Counted from the stretch's first letter, positions 1 to 7,361 are shown. The stretch is 10,152 nucleotides of DNA from Desulfosarcina sp. (GCA_030642405.1 DAOWNV010000078.1:1-10152); one strand, 5' to 3'. Notes: generated by a model from the sequence alone, not told the origin. Made by a program: numbers and translations.

Positions 1-237
1 ATCCTCACCCATAATGGCGATACCCACATTGTCCTCTTCCAGGTTGAGAACCAGCCCGGGAACGCCGCCGGGGAACTCCACGAGTTCGAGTGCCATGACT
101 TTTTCCAGGCCGTATACACGGGCAATGCCGTCACCCACGGAAAGAACAACACCGGTTTCGCTCAGTTCAATTTTCTTGTCATAATCCGTGATCTGCTCTT
201 TAATAATCTGACTTATTTCTTCAGCTCTTAATTCCAT
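1..237 (-). CDS. atpA: ATP synthase F1 subunit alpha (partial, N-terminal 79 residues)
   Basis: This is the start of the alpha subunit of the F1 catalytic head, which alternates with beta in the cytoplasmic hexamer that makes ATP. Only the N-terminal beta-barrel region is present. It opens MELRAEEISQIIKEQI, the helix that contacts the delta subunit, and continues with the conserved ETGVVLSVGDGIARVYGL stretch (about residues 27-44) and LVEFPGGVPGLVLNLE (about 52-67). The Walker A loop lies beyond the left edge, so the gene is cut by the window and not broken. The ATG (237-235) shares one base with the atpH stop TAA. A purine-rich AAAGGGGTGAG ribosome binding site lies inside the atpH tail. The family identity is certain from sequence recognition; the full length (normally about 500 residues) cannot be seen. 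Confidence 0.97.
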   Translation of the reverse strand, partial: MELRAEEISQIIKEQITDYDKKIELSETGVVLSVGDGIARVYGLEKVMALELVEFPGGVPGLVLNLEEDNVGIAIMGED

Positions 238-788
238 TAGACACTCTCACCCCTTTTTAAAGATTCTCTCATATTGAGCAGCTGCGTTTTCACACTGCCA
301 TCCAGAACCAGGTCGCCGATGCGGGTCACAATGCCGCCGATCAGTTCGGGATCCTGCTCAACCTCCAGAATGATATCCTGACCTGTCCGTTTGGACAGGG
401 CCGACCGAATTTTATCGATGGTTTCAGATGAAAGCGCCGTGGCCGAAACCAGGCTGGCTCTGGCGACACCTTTGAGTTCATCAGCAAATTTCTGAAAGAA
501 GTCATTGATGTTTCCCAGAAAACCAATTCTTCCTTTATCGAACAAAAAAATAAGGAATTTCATCATAGTCTGGGACAGGCTCAGTTTATCCATCACCGTT
601 GTCAATACCTTTTTACGCGCTTCAACGCCGTAAAGTGGATTTACAAGCACCTGCTGGAGGTCCTTTTCCTGTTCGATCAGACCTACAAAAGTTCCTAACT
701 CTTCCCGATAGGTGTCAATTTGTTCATCTTCTTTACCAATCAGTAGAAGAGCTTTGGCATACCGCCTTGCAATCGCCAGATTCTTCAC
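237..788 (-). CDS. atpH: ATP synthase F1 subunit delta (OSCP family)
   Basis: The delta subunit sits on top of the F1 head and joins it to the peripheral stalk made by the b subunits. The 183-residue product has the usual family length. The N-terminal helical domain begins with NLAIARRYAKALL (residues 3-15). The C-terminal domain has the conserved pattern IGGIVTRIGDLVLDGSVKTQL (about 149-169), the most diagnostic part of the family. The start is GTG at 788-786; its G overlaps the last base of the atpF stop TAG. An AGAAGGTGG ribosome binding site precedes it. The stop overlaps the atpA start by one base. These overlaps suggest translational coupling along the operon. The protein is soluble, with no membrane segment. 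Confidence 0.96.
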   Translation of the reverse strand: MKNLAIARRYAKALLLIGKEDEQIDTYREELGTFVGLIEQEKDLQQVLVNPLYGVEARKKVLTTVMDKLSLSQTMMKFLIFLFDKGRIGFLGNINDFFQKFADELKGVARASLVSATALSSETIDKIRSALSKRTGQDIILEVEQDPELIGGIVTRIGDLVLDGSVKTQLLNMRESLKRGESV

Positions 789-1399
789 TATGCCACCACC
801 TTCTCTAAGTATTCGTCCACCAGTTTTTCCTGGTCTTCCGAATTAATTTTTTCCTTGATGATCGCTTCAGCCTTTGCCAGGGATTTTTCAACGATCTCAG
901 CCTGCAATTCGGCTTTGGCTTGCAAAAACTCGGCTTCAATATTTTTGCCGGCCTGCTCCTTCAATTTTTCGGCAGCAGCCGCAGCTTCTTCCAGAATTCT
1001 TTCTTTTGCGGCCTCACCTTGCTTGGCATATTCTTCCAACATGGTTTCCGCTTCTTGATCCAACGTAGCCATCTTAGCATCGTATTCAACCAATTTCGCT
1101 TCTGCCGCTTTCTTCTTTTCCTCAAGGTCCTCCAACTGTTCTTTGATCCCCTGAATCCTTCCGCTTAATGCTTGAGAAGCCGGTTTTTTAAGGATCAAAA
1201 AAAGTCCGATGGCCAAAACGGCGAAGTTCATCACGCGATAGGTGTCTGTCGCCACCCACCCTTTGGAACCGTTCCCTTCATGACCTCCATCGGATGAAGC
1301 GTAGACGGCAGTGCCTCCACACAATAGAAACACGGCCAGGGCAAAAAACGACACCGCTTTGCCATAGTTGCGTTTCCCTTTGAAAAATGGAACATTCAT
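788..1399 (-). CDS. atpF: ATP synthase F0 subunit b, with signal-peptide-like N-terminal extension
   Basis: Subunit b forms the peripheral stalk (stator) that stops the F1 head from rotating. The 203-residue protein is longer than the roughly 155-170 residues usual in enteric bacteria because of its N-terminus. Residues 1-34 look like a cleavable signal peptide: basic KGKRNYGK, a hydrophobic stretch AVSFFALAVFLL, then AVYA before SSD. After a Gly/Ser-rich linker the true membrane anchor follows (about residues 55-71, RVMNFAVLAIGLFLIL). A long charged coiled coil rich in Ala, Glu and Lys runs from about 76 to the end. The ATG at 1399 shares one base with the atpF' stop. An extended N-terminus is, from memory, common in deltaproteobacterial b subunits, so this is probably not an annotation error. 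Whether it is processed cannot be seen. Confidence 0.94.
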   Translation of the reverse strand: MNVPFFKGKRNYGKAVSFFALAVFLLCGGTAVYASSDGGHEGNGSKGWVATDTYRVMNFAVLAIGLFLILKKPASQALSGRIQGIKEQLEDLEEKKKAAEAKLVEYDAKMATLDQEAETMLEEYAKQGEAAKERILEEAAAAAEKLKEQAGKNIEAEFLQAKAELQAEIVEKSLAKAEAIIKEKINSEDQEKLVDEYLEKVVA

Positions 1400-1824
1400 T
1401 AAGCAGCCCTCCCCAATATTTTTTGTCCAATCGCATCCGCGAATGCATCAATTTCTTCTTCAAGCACTGCTTTAACACCGCCGACTTCTTGGGCTATCTT
1501 TTCCTTGACCACTTTCAGTTCAGCCTTGGCCGACTCATTGATTTTGCCAATGATCGCTTTTTCCTCTTCCGCTGCGGCCTCCATTAATGACTCCTTCTCT
1601 TTCTGACCTTCAGCGCGGGCTTTTTTTACGCCATCGGCATAGGAGGCTTCCTTCGTCTTCACTTCGTCGACCGAACCATCAATGTCCCCTTGGAGTCCGC
1701 TCATTGCGGCTTTTCGTTCCAATAGGATTTTTCGAATTGGTTTGTAAAGCACCATGTTTAAAATCCAAATCAACAACAAAAAATTTACGATCTGTACGAC
1801 TATGGATCCATCGACACTTACCAT
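1399..1824 (-). CDS. atpF': ATP synthase F0 subunit b' (second stalk subunit)
   Basis: This is the first gene of the atp operon. The 141-residue protein has one N-terminal membrane helix (about residues 8-27, IVVQIVNFLLLIWILNMVLY), the KPIRKILLERK junction typical of b-type subunits just after it, and a charged coiled-coil tail to the end. With the neighbouring longer atpF product it would form a b/b' heterodimeric stator, as in cyanobacteria, alpha- and deltaproteobacteria; some genomes call this gene atpX. The start ATG at 1824 is supported by a strong GGAGGC ribosome binding site seven bases upstream. Its stop TAA shares its last base with the atpF ATG. It lacks the signal-peptide-like extension of its partner. 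Which of the pair is called b or b' rests on length and order. Confidence 0.93.
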   Translation of the reverse strand: MVSVDGSIVVQIVNFLLLIWILNMVLYKPIRKILLERKAAMSGLQGDIDGSVDEVKTKEASYADGVKKARAEGQKEKESLMEAAAEEEKAIIGKINESAKAELKVVKEKIAQEVGGVKAVLEEEIDAFADAIGQKILGRAA

Positions 1825-1830
1825 CTAAGA

Positions 1831-1836
1831 GCCTCC
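1831..1836 (-). promoter_or_regulatory. Ribosome binding site of atpF'
   Basis: On the minus strand GGAGGC stands seven bases before the ATG of the first atp gene. It is a near-perfect Shine-Dalgarno sequence and fixes the start at 1824. Confidence 0.85.
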
Positions 1837-1917
1837 GTTGAAGTAGGATTAAATATTCAAAAAAACTACATATTGTCTATGAATGATAGAACTTACGACA
1901 GGTACAAACTCCGGCGG

Positions 1918-1947
1918 TCTATACCACCAGTGCTGTCAATATGTCAA
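1918..1947 (-). promoter_or_regulatory. Sigma70-type promoter of the atp operon
   Basis: On the minus strand a perfect -35 box TTGACA (1947-1942) is followed by an 18-base spacer and a -10 box TATAGA (1923-1918). The spacer ends in TGG, giving an extended -10 (TGnTATAGA). Transcription would start near 1911, leaving a leader of about 85 bases before atpF'. A second TTGACA (1939-1934) is too close to the -10 (10 bases) to act with it. The promoter sits in the 161-base gap after rodA, so the ATP synthase genes probably have their own transcription, with or without read-through from the rod operon. I saw no intrinsic terminator after rodA. A short 5-bp hairpin (TCTAT/ATAGA, 1876-1890) in the leader is too weak to interpret. 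Confidence 0.72.
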
Positions 1948-1985
1948 AGGTTTTTTATCATGCCGGGATCATTTTCCTACAGTGG

Positions 1986-3089
1986 TCATTCAAATTTAAA
2001 GCGCCTCATGCTGACATTCATCAACAAACCGATACCAATCATCATTGTGAGTATCGATGACCCACCGTAACTCACAAACGGTAGCGTCACACCAACTACA
2101 GGTAAGAGCCCCATAACCATACCGATGTTAATAAACACCTGCCATGCGATCATTGCCGTTACACCAACGGACAAGATGGTCCCGAATGGGTCTCTGCACC
2201 TGCCGGCAATACTCAATCCCAATGCAATAATCAGCAAAAACAGGACAATCACCGTCATTCCGCCCACAAACCCCCATTCTTCACAAAGAACGGAAAATAT
2301 AAAATCAGTATGTTGTTCCGGTAAAAAAGAGAGGGCGTTTTGTGTCCCCTTTAAAAATCCCTTCCCTGTGAGCATTCCCGATCCGATGGCAATTTTTGAC
2401 TGAATAATATGGTAGCCTGCACCAAGCGGATCCCTGTCCGGATTAAAAAAGGTCAGAATCCGCTGTTTTTGGTAACCACGCAAAAAAAACCATACGGATG
2501 GAACAAGCATGGCAAACGTCGTCACAAGCCAAACAAAGGCCCGGCGTTCGATTTTGACAAAAAATGTAATTGCACCGGCAATCAATGCAATCACCATAGC
2601 CGTTCCCAGGTCCGGTTGACGGACAATCAGAGCAAAAGGCAGGGCCGTCAAGAACACCGGAACCATCAAATCGCGCAAAGTAAGTCCTTCGGTATTGATA
2701 AGCTTGGCATAATAGCGCGCCAGAACAATAATGATCGCAACTTTTGTCATTTCAGACGGTTGGAGTGAAAAGGGTCCCAACTGCAGCCATCGTCGAGATC
2801 CCCCCACATACTTACCAAAAAACAACACCGCCGTTAGTGCACCTAAAGAGGCTATATAGATCGCATTTGCAAACCGTTCAAATTGTTTGTAATCGAATAA
2901 GAAACAAAAGATCATGATAATAAAACTGCAAGCGTACCAGATCAATTGCTTTCTAAACAAGGTAAGATCCGGTTCCACGGCACCGGCAGACACCGCACTG
3001 TATAACGCCACCAGCCCCGATGTCCCAATGGCAAGAGTCAGGACCAACAAGCCCCAATCAAAACATTGGAGTAATCTACGATCGAACAT
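1986..3089 (-). CDS. rodA: RodA, SEDS-family peptidoglycan glycosyltransferase
   Basis: RodA polymerises lipid II into glycan strands in the inner membrane as the partner of PBP2 in the elongasome. The 367-residue protein is of normal length and strongly hydrophobic, with about ten predicted membrane helices. Family motifs are clear: SLQPSEMTKVAIIIVLARYY (108-127), RQPDLGTAMV (157-166), and GLLPVVGVTLPFVSYGGSS (327-345). Asp262 in HTDFIFSVLCEEWGF corresponds to the conserved extracellular-loop aspartate essential for SEDS polymerase activity. The ATG at 3089 has an AAGGAG ribosome binding site about 11 bases upstream, overlapping the mrdA tail; the gap to the mrdA stop is six bases. It is the last gene of the rod operon. 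FtsW is the main alternative, but the pairing with mrdA and mreBCD makes RodA the better call. Confidence 0.96.
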   Translation of the reverse strand: MFDRRLLQCFDWGLLVLTLAIGTSGLVALYSAVSAGAVEPDLTLFRKQLIWYACSFIIMIFCFLFDYKQFERFANAIYIASLGALTAVLFFGKYVGGSRRWLQLGPFSLQPSEMTKVAIIIVLARYYAKLINTEGLTLRDLMVPVFLTALPFALIVRQPDLGTAMVIALIAGAITFFVKIERRAFVWLVTTFAMLVPSVWFFLRGYQKQRILTFFNPDRDPLGAGYHIIQSKIAIGSGMLTGKGFLKGTQNALSFLPEQHTDFIFSVLCEEWGFVGGMTVIVLFLLIIALGLSIAGRCRDPFGTILSVGVTAMIAWQVFINIGMVMGLLPVVGVTLPFVSYGGSSILTMMIGIGLLMNVSMRRFKFE

Positions 3090-3095
3090 CTTTAA

Positions 3096-4958
3096 TCAAT
3101 CTCCTTGAACCGTTTCCAAATGACGCACATTGTGCGATGGCGCTTTTCCCGGCTGTCCTCCGGATAAATGGAACCGAATCATTTCTGCTGCAATCGGCGC
3201 TGCAGTTGTGGAGCCATGCTCTCCATGTTCAACAAATACAGCAACAGCAATCGAAGGGTTATCTTCGGGCGCATAAGCAAGGAACCAGGCGTGATCTTTG
3301 ATCCGTTCCCCGTCTTCATCATCTTCCCGTCGTCCCACGACCTGAGCGGTTCCGGTTTTACCGCACATTGCGACGCCATCCAAACGGCTGCGCCAAGCAG
3401 TACCGTGGCGGTCATTTACCGCTTTAAAAAGTCCATTGCGAACGATTGAAAGGTTTTTTTTGCTGATTGGTAGTTTTCCTACGATCTTCGGTACGCTCTC
3501 GTATACAGTCTTGCCATCAGCCGTACGGATTGTCTTTACGATTGTAGGTTGATATCGCGTTCCTCCGTTCCCGACGGCAGCAACCACCATGGCCATCTGT
3601 AACGGTGTGGCGAGGTTGAATCCCTGTCCGATCACGATGGACAAGGTTTCGCCTTTTTGCCAGGAGACACCCACCCGCTTTTTCTTCCACTGGGCTGTAG
3701 GAATCAGGCCACCGGCCTCATGGTCCAAATCCACACCTGTAGGCGAACCAAGCCCAAAAGCCCTGGCATACCAGGCCAGGCGGTCCACACCAAGTTCTTG
3801 TCCAACCTTGTAGAAATAAACATCACAGGATTCACTCAACGCCTTGACAATATTCACCTCCCCATGCCCCCACTTTTTCCAACATCGATAAGTCCGATTG
3901 CCGAACTTAAGGAAACCGGGACAAAAAAAGGAGCTGTTCTCATCTATAACCCCCTCTTCAAGTCCGGCAGCGGCGGCAATGATTTTATAGGTGGATGCCG
4001 GAGGATATTCTGCCTGAATGGCCTTGTTTTCCAATGGATGCATCGGATCGGATACCAATGCGTTCCACTCTTTGTGAGACATGCCTGAAATAAAAGAATT
4101 TTGGTCATAGGAGGGAGTTGACACCATGGCAAGAATTCTACCGGTCGACGGATCCACGGCCACTGCCGCACCCGCCTTCTCTCCCAACAATTGTTCGGCT
4201 TTCTGTTGGAGGGACAGATCAATGGACAAAATGATGTTATGTCCGGGTACCGCATCTACCGTATTCAGCACGCGTGCCACTTGTCCGGTGGCCTTCACTT
4301 CCACTTGCTGGCCACCGCGTTTACCGCGAAGCCAATGTTCCCTCGACCGTTCAATGCCGTACTTTCCAATGTAGTCACCGGTTTTACAATCACTGAATCG
4401 CTTGTTTTTTAACTCTTTAACACCAATTTCCCCCATATAACCTAAAATATGAGCGGAACTGGGAGTGTAAATATAATCCCTTCTTGGAGAAACATTTACT
4501 ACAATACCGGGCAAATCCCATCGATTTACCTCGATGGCCGCTAGTTCATCCCTGCTGACATCGGATTTGAGAAGCACGGGCTTGTAGGCACGCGTTCCCT
4601 TGGCCTTCTCCAATCGATCCAACAACTCAGATTCATCGATTCCCGCGTATCGGGAAAGTTTGCTGATGGTTTCAAGCAAAGAACCGGCATCTTTGACAAT
4701 AATGCTCACGTCATAAGACGGCCGATTGTCTGCCATCAGGCGATCATGGGAATCAAAGATGAGCCCCCGTGGCGCAGCTACCGTTTTCAATCGGATACTA
4801 TTGATTTCGGACAAGCGTCGAAGCTCCCGGCCTTCGATCACTTGAAGAAATAACAACCTGGCGATCAACAAAACAAAGGCGGCGATGACTACAACCATGG
4901 TTGTGCTCAATCGCTGGTCGAACCACTCACTGCTCACATTGTCCAAGTAATCGGTCAA
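3096..4958 (-). CDS. mrdA: Penicillin-binding protein 2, elongasome transpeptidase
   Basis: PBP2 cross-links new side-wall peptidoglycan and works with RodA. The 620-residue class B PBP has a short cytoplasmic tail, one membrane anchor (about 20-40), a non-catalytic pedestal domain beginning near PRGLIFDSHDR (63-73), and a transpeptidase domain. The catalytic motifs are complete: SxxK as S322-T-Y-K325, SxD as S377-C-D379, and KTG at 534-536 (KTGTAQV). C346, C359, H365 and C378 fall in the pattern of a PBP2 zinc site, with Cys replacing two Asp residues. The chosen start is TTG (4958-4956), preceded by GAGGA five to six bases away and overlapping the mreD stop as TTGA. A later ATG (codon 21) would cut off the tail and lies at the membrane helix, so it is unlikely. 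A six-base gap leads to rodA. Confidence 0.95.
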   Translation of the reverse strand: MTDYLDNVSSEWFDQRLSTTMVVVIAAFVLLIARLLFLQVIEGRELRRLSEINSIRLKTVAAPRGLIFDSHDRLMADNRPSYDVSIIVKDAGSLLETISKLSRYAGIDESELLDRLEKAKGTRAYKPVLLKSDVSRDELAAIEVNRWDLPGIVVNVSPRRDYIYTPSSAHILGYMGEIGVKELKNKRFSDCKTGDYIGKYGIERSREHWLRGKRGGQQVEVKATGQVARVLNTVDAVPGHNIILSIDLSLQQKAEQLLGEKAGAAVAVDPSTGRILAMVSTPSYDQNSFISGMSHKEWNALVSDPMHPLENKAIQAEYPPASTYKIIAAAAGLEEGVIDENSSFFCPGFLKFGNRTYRCWKKWGHGEVNIVKALSESCDVYFYKVGQELGVDRLAWYARAFGLGSPTGVDLDHEAGGLIPTAQWKKKRVGVSWQKGETLSIVIGQGFNLATPLQMAMVVAAVGNGGTRYQPTIVKTIRTADGKTVYESVPKIVGKLPISKKNLSIVRNGLFKAVNDRHGTAWRSRLDGVAMCGKTGTAQVVGRREDDEDGERIKDHAWFLAYAPEDNPSIAVAVFVEHGEHGSTTAAPIAAEMIRFHLSGGQPGKAPSHNVRHLETVQGD

Positions 4959-5479
4959 TGCATCCTCAACACATCTCTATAGGAAGTGACGGATTTTTTT
5001 GCCCTTTCAATAGCCTTATGTCCGTAAATGAAAAACAATACCAGGCATGGACCTGTAAAAAATCCCCAAAAGATCTGGCCGGAAAGGATGGAAAAGATAA
5101 ATTCCACAGACCAGGAGGACGACCCCAACACCACTGCACAAAAGGCCAAAACCAAGCTTTCAAAAACAATTCCTGCAGTTACCAAAAGGGGAAGCAGGAT
5201 AAAATTCCCCATATGCAAAAACTGAATCGCCCATCGTACACCCACATACATCCAAAGATAAGCGGTAAGGTAAACACCGAAAACGCCACCGGATAAGCCG
5301 TCCATTACCAATCCACTAAACAAGATAACAGGAATCGCTTTTCGAGGCTGTTGGTTTACCCCCAAATAAACGACTAACGGAGCAAGCAGGTCATAAAAAT
5401 TAGCCGCAACACTCACCAGCACGGTCGTCTGGAAAACAATCAGGAACAGCCAGATGATGAAATGGAAAACAACAATCAT
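4955..5479 (-). CDS. mreD: MreD, rod shape-determining membrane protein
   Basis: MreD is a small integral inner-membrane protein of the elongasome that binds MreC and influences PBP2 activity. The 174-residue product has typical length and is almost entirely hydrophobic, with about five or six predicted membrane segments: for example residues 2-22, the region around IPVILFSGLVMDGLSGGVFG (about 50-69), and a segment ending in GPCLVLFFIYG before a basic tail. The sequence is poorly conserved in this family, so the call rests on length, membrane character, the DGLSGGVFG element and its place between mreC and mrdA. Start ATG and mreC stop overlap as ATGA (5476-5479). Its own stop TGA overlaps the TTG start of mrdA. 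Both overlaps indicate coupled translation. Confidence 0.92.
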   Translation of the reverse strand: MIVVFHFIIWLFLIVFQTTVLVSVAANFYDLLAPLVVYLGVNQQPRKAIPVILFSGLVMDGLSGGVFGVYLTAYLWMYVGVRWAIQFLHMGNFILLPLLVTAGIVFESLVLAFCAVVLGSSSWSVEFIFSILSGQIFWGFFTGPCLVLFFIYGHKAIERAKKSVTSYRDVLRMH

Positions 5480-6312
5480 GATCCCTCGGAGAGTTCCTCC
5501 GTTACCGGTATAGAAAGGATAAAAACTTCCTCGAGGATTTCAAAATCCACGGTTGGCGTTACCGATACTTTTTGAAAGATGCCGGCATTCAATCTAACAA
5601 TTTCAGAAACGCGGCCGATACGAAGCCCTTTGGGGAATACACTGTCAAGTCCTGATGAAACAACCGTGTCTCCGACACTGAGTTCATGTTTACGAAGAAC
5701 ATACTCGAAAATACAAAAATCGGATTCGCCTCCCTTCACGATTCCCCTTGCCCTCGTCTGCTGAACTATGGCATCGACAGCACTGTTAGGATCGATCAAT
5801 AACAGAACTTTTGCATTTCGGGTGGAAACATCGACAACCACACCTACAACCCCTTCCGGTATCACTACGGGAGCAGCCTGCCGGACACCATCATGGGTCC
5901 CCTTGTCTACGATCACCGTCTTAGACCAAGAAGAAGGATCTCTGCCTATGACCCGGGCGGCAACCATTGGACCCGGGAGGACGTTTTCGAAACCCAGTAG
6001 ATGACGGAGTCGACCATTTTCCAACTCCAATTCAACGCAGTTATTAAGCCGTTCAAAACGCTTCCCGAGTTCAACTTTCAGCCTTCGGTTCTCATGTTCC
6101 GTATATACGAGAAAAAAATACTGGTTCCAGACATCCTTAATGGATTGAACCATTTCAGTGAGCTGTTGTTGGAAAGGATAGACGAGGATGAGTACCCCAC
6201 GGCTCAAGCCGGTAGAAGCCTGTTTCTGTTTGCCGCTGACGGTCAATAGAATAATGTTCGCCGCGACGATAAGGGTTACAACGGCAAGCAGAATCATCCT
6301 TTTTGAAAACAT
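5476..6312 (-). CDS. mreC: MreC, rod shape-determining scaffold protein
   Basis: MreC is a periplasmic scaffold anchored in the inner membrane. It links MreB and MreD to PBP2 and RodA. The 278-residue protein has one N-terminal membrane helix (about 6-25), a coiled-coil stretch (about 62-107, containing ENRRLKVELGKRFERLNN) used for dimerisation, and the beta-domain pair. Diagnostic elements are AARVIGRDPSSWSKTVIVDKG (118-138) and SSGLDSVFPKGLRIGRV (219-235). The length is normal. The ATG at 6312 follows the mreB stop by eight bases; only a weak GAG-type ribosome binding site (within GCGAG) is visible, so translation may depend on ribosomes finishing mreB. The gene ends in a four-base overlap with mreD. 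Confidence 0.95.
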   Translation of the reverse strand: MFSKRMILLAVVTLIVAANIILLTVSGKQKQASTGLSRGVLILVYPFQQQLTEMVQSIKDVWNQYFFLVYTEHENRRLKVELGKRFERLNNCVELELENGRLRHLLGFENVLPGPMVAARVIGRDPSSWSKTVIVDKGTHDGVRQAAPVVIPEGVVGVVVDVSTRNAKVLLLIDPNSAVDAIVQQTRARGIVKGGESDFCIFEYVLRKHELSVGDTVVSSGLDSVFPKGLRIGRVSEIVRLNAGIFQKVSVTPTVDFEILEEVFILSIPVTEELSEGS

Positions 6313-6320
6313 GGGGCTCG

Positions 6321-7361
6321 CTAAACGATAATGACCTGTTTAAGTATTTCCAGATTTTCAAGTGTTTTGCCGGACCCCAGTGCTACTGTGGCCAAAGGGT
6401 TTTCGGTGACTGTAATGGGGAGCCCGCTCTCTTCTCTTAGCAGTTTGTCAAGGTTCTTCAACAATGCGCCACCACCGGTGAGGACGATCCCCCTGTCCAC
6501 GATATCGGCAGCCAATTCCGGAGGTGTTTGTTCTAGCGCAATCTTAACTGTTTCAACAATGGCTTCGATTTGTTCGGAAATGGCTTCCCGAATCTCTTCG
6601 GAATCGATCGTCAAAATTTTGGGAATACCGGAGACAAGATCTCGGCCTTTGACTTCCATGGTCTCAATCCTGTCCGGGTCTGGGTAGGCATCGGCGATGG
6701 ATGTTTTGATAATTTCCGCAGTTCGTTCACCGATGAGCAAATTGTATTTTCTCTTGACATACTGGATGATGGCTTCATCCATTTTATCGCCGGCAACTCT
6801 CAAAGAGCGGCTGTAAACAATGCCGGCCAATGAAATTACAGCAACTTCCGTGGTTCCACCACCGATATCAACCACCATATTGCATGTGGGTTCGGTAATG
6901 GGTAAGTCTGCACCGATAGCGGCGGCCATGGGTTCTTCAATAAGAAACACCTCCCGAGCACCAGCAGATTCCGCAGACTCGCGCACAGCGCGTTTTTCCA
7001 CTTGTGTGATACCCGATGGTACAGCGACCACAATACGCGGTCGTATGAAAGTTCTCCGATTATGAACCTTTTGAATAAAATGCCGAAGCATGGCCTCGGT
7101 AACCTCAAAATCAGCAATCACACCATCACGCATGGGACGGATGGCGACAATGTTTCCTGGAGTTCGGCCGAGCATGTTCTTGGCTTCCAGACCCACAGCT
7201 AACACACGATTCTTCGTCCTATTATCCGTTCTCACAGCAACAACCGAAGGCTCGCTGAGAACGATCCCTTTGCCTTTAACATACACCAATGTGTTGGCCG
7301 TACCCAAATCGATAGCCAAGTCACTGGAAAACATACCCAGTAAAGAATCGAAGAAGTTCAT
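6321..7361 (-). CDS. mreB: MreB, actin-like rod shape-determining protein
   Basis: MreB is the ATP-binding bacterial actin that forms filaments under the inner membrane and directs side-wall synthesis. The 346-residue protein has standard length and very high conservation. Nucleotide-binding motifs are visible: phosphate 1 at DLGTANTLVY (18-27), phosphate 2 at DIGGGTTEVAVIS (165-177), and the adenosine motif VLTGGGALL (293-301). The acidic IEEPMAAAIGA stretch (141-151) holds the residue that promotes ATP hydrolysis. The N-terminus MNFFDSLLGMFSSD could be a membrane-binding amphipathic segment, as known in other Gram-negative MreB proteins. The ATG at 7361 has a close GAGGTGG ribosome binding site (7363-7369). 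It heads the operon mreB-mreC-mreD-mrdA-rodA. No convincing promoter was found in the 163 bases upstream, so it may be transcribed with ldcA or from an atypical promoter. Confidence 0.98.
   Translation of the reverse strand: MNFFDSLLGMFSSDLAIDLGTANTLVYVKGKGIVLSEPSVVAVRTDNRTKNRVLAVGLEAKNMLGRTPGNIVAIRPMRDGVIADFEVTEAMLRHFIQKVHNRRTFIRPRIVVAVPSGITQVEKRAVRESAESAGAREVFLIEEPMAAAIGADLPITEPTCNMVVDIGGGTTEVAVISLAGIVYSRSLRVAGDKMDEAIIQYVKRKYNLLIGERTAEIIKTSIADAYPDPDRIETMEVKGRDLVSGIPKILTIDSEEIREAISEQIEAIVETVKIALEQTPPELAADIVDRGIVLTGGGALLKNLDKLLREESGLPITVTENPLATVALGSGKTLENLEILKQVIIV

Noticed and set aside
1840..1985. Intrinsic terminator after rodA
   Set aside because: The T-runs (minus strand near 1950 and 1865-1859) have no stable adjacent hairpin; the only stem is five A-T-rich pairs away from the run.
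2409..2768. Long plus-strand open frames antisense to rodA, mrdA and mreB
   Set aside because: They are mirror frames of strongly conserved genes, with basic or low-complexity translations and no ribosome binding sites.
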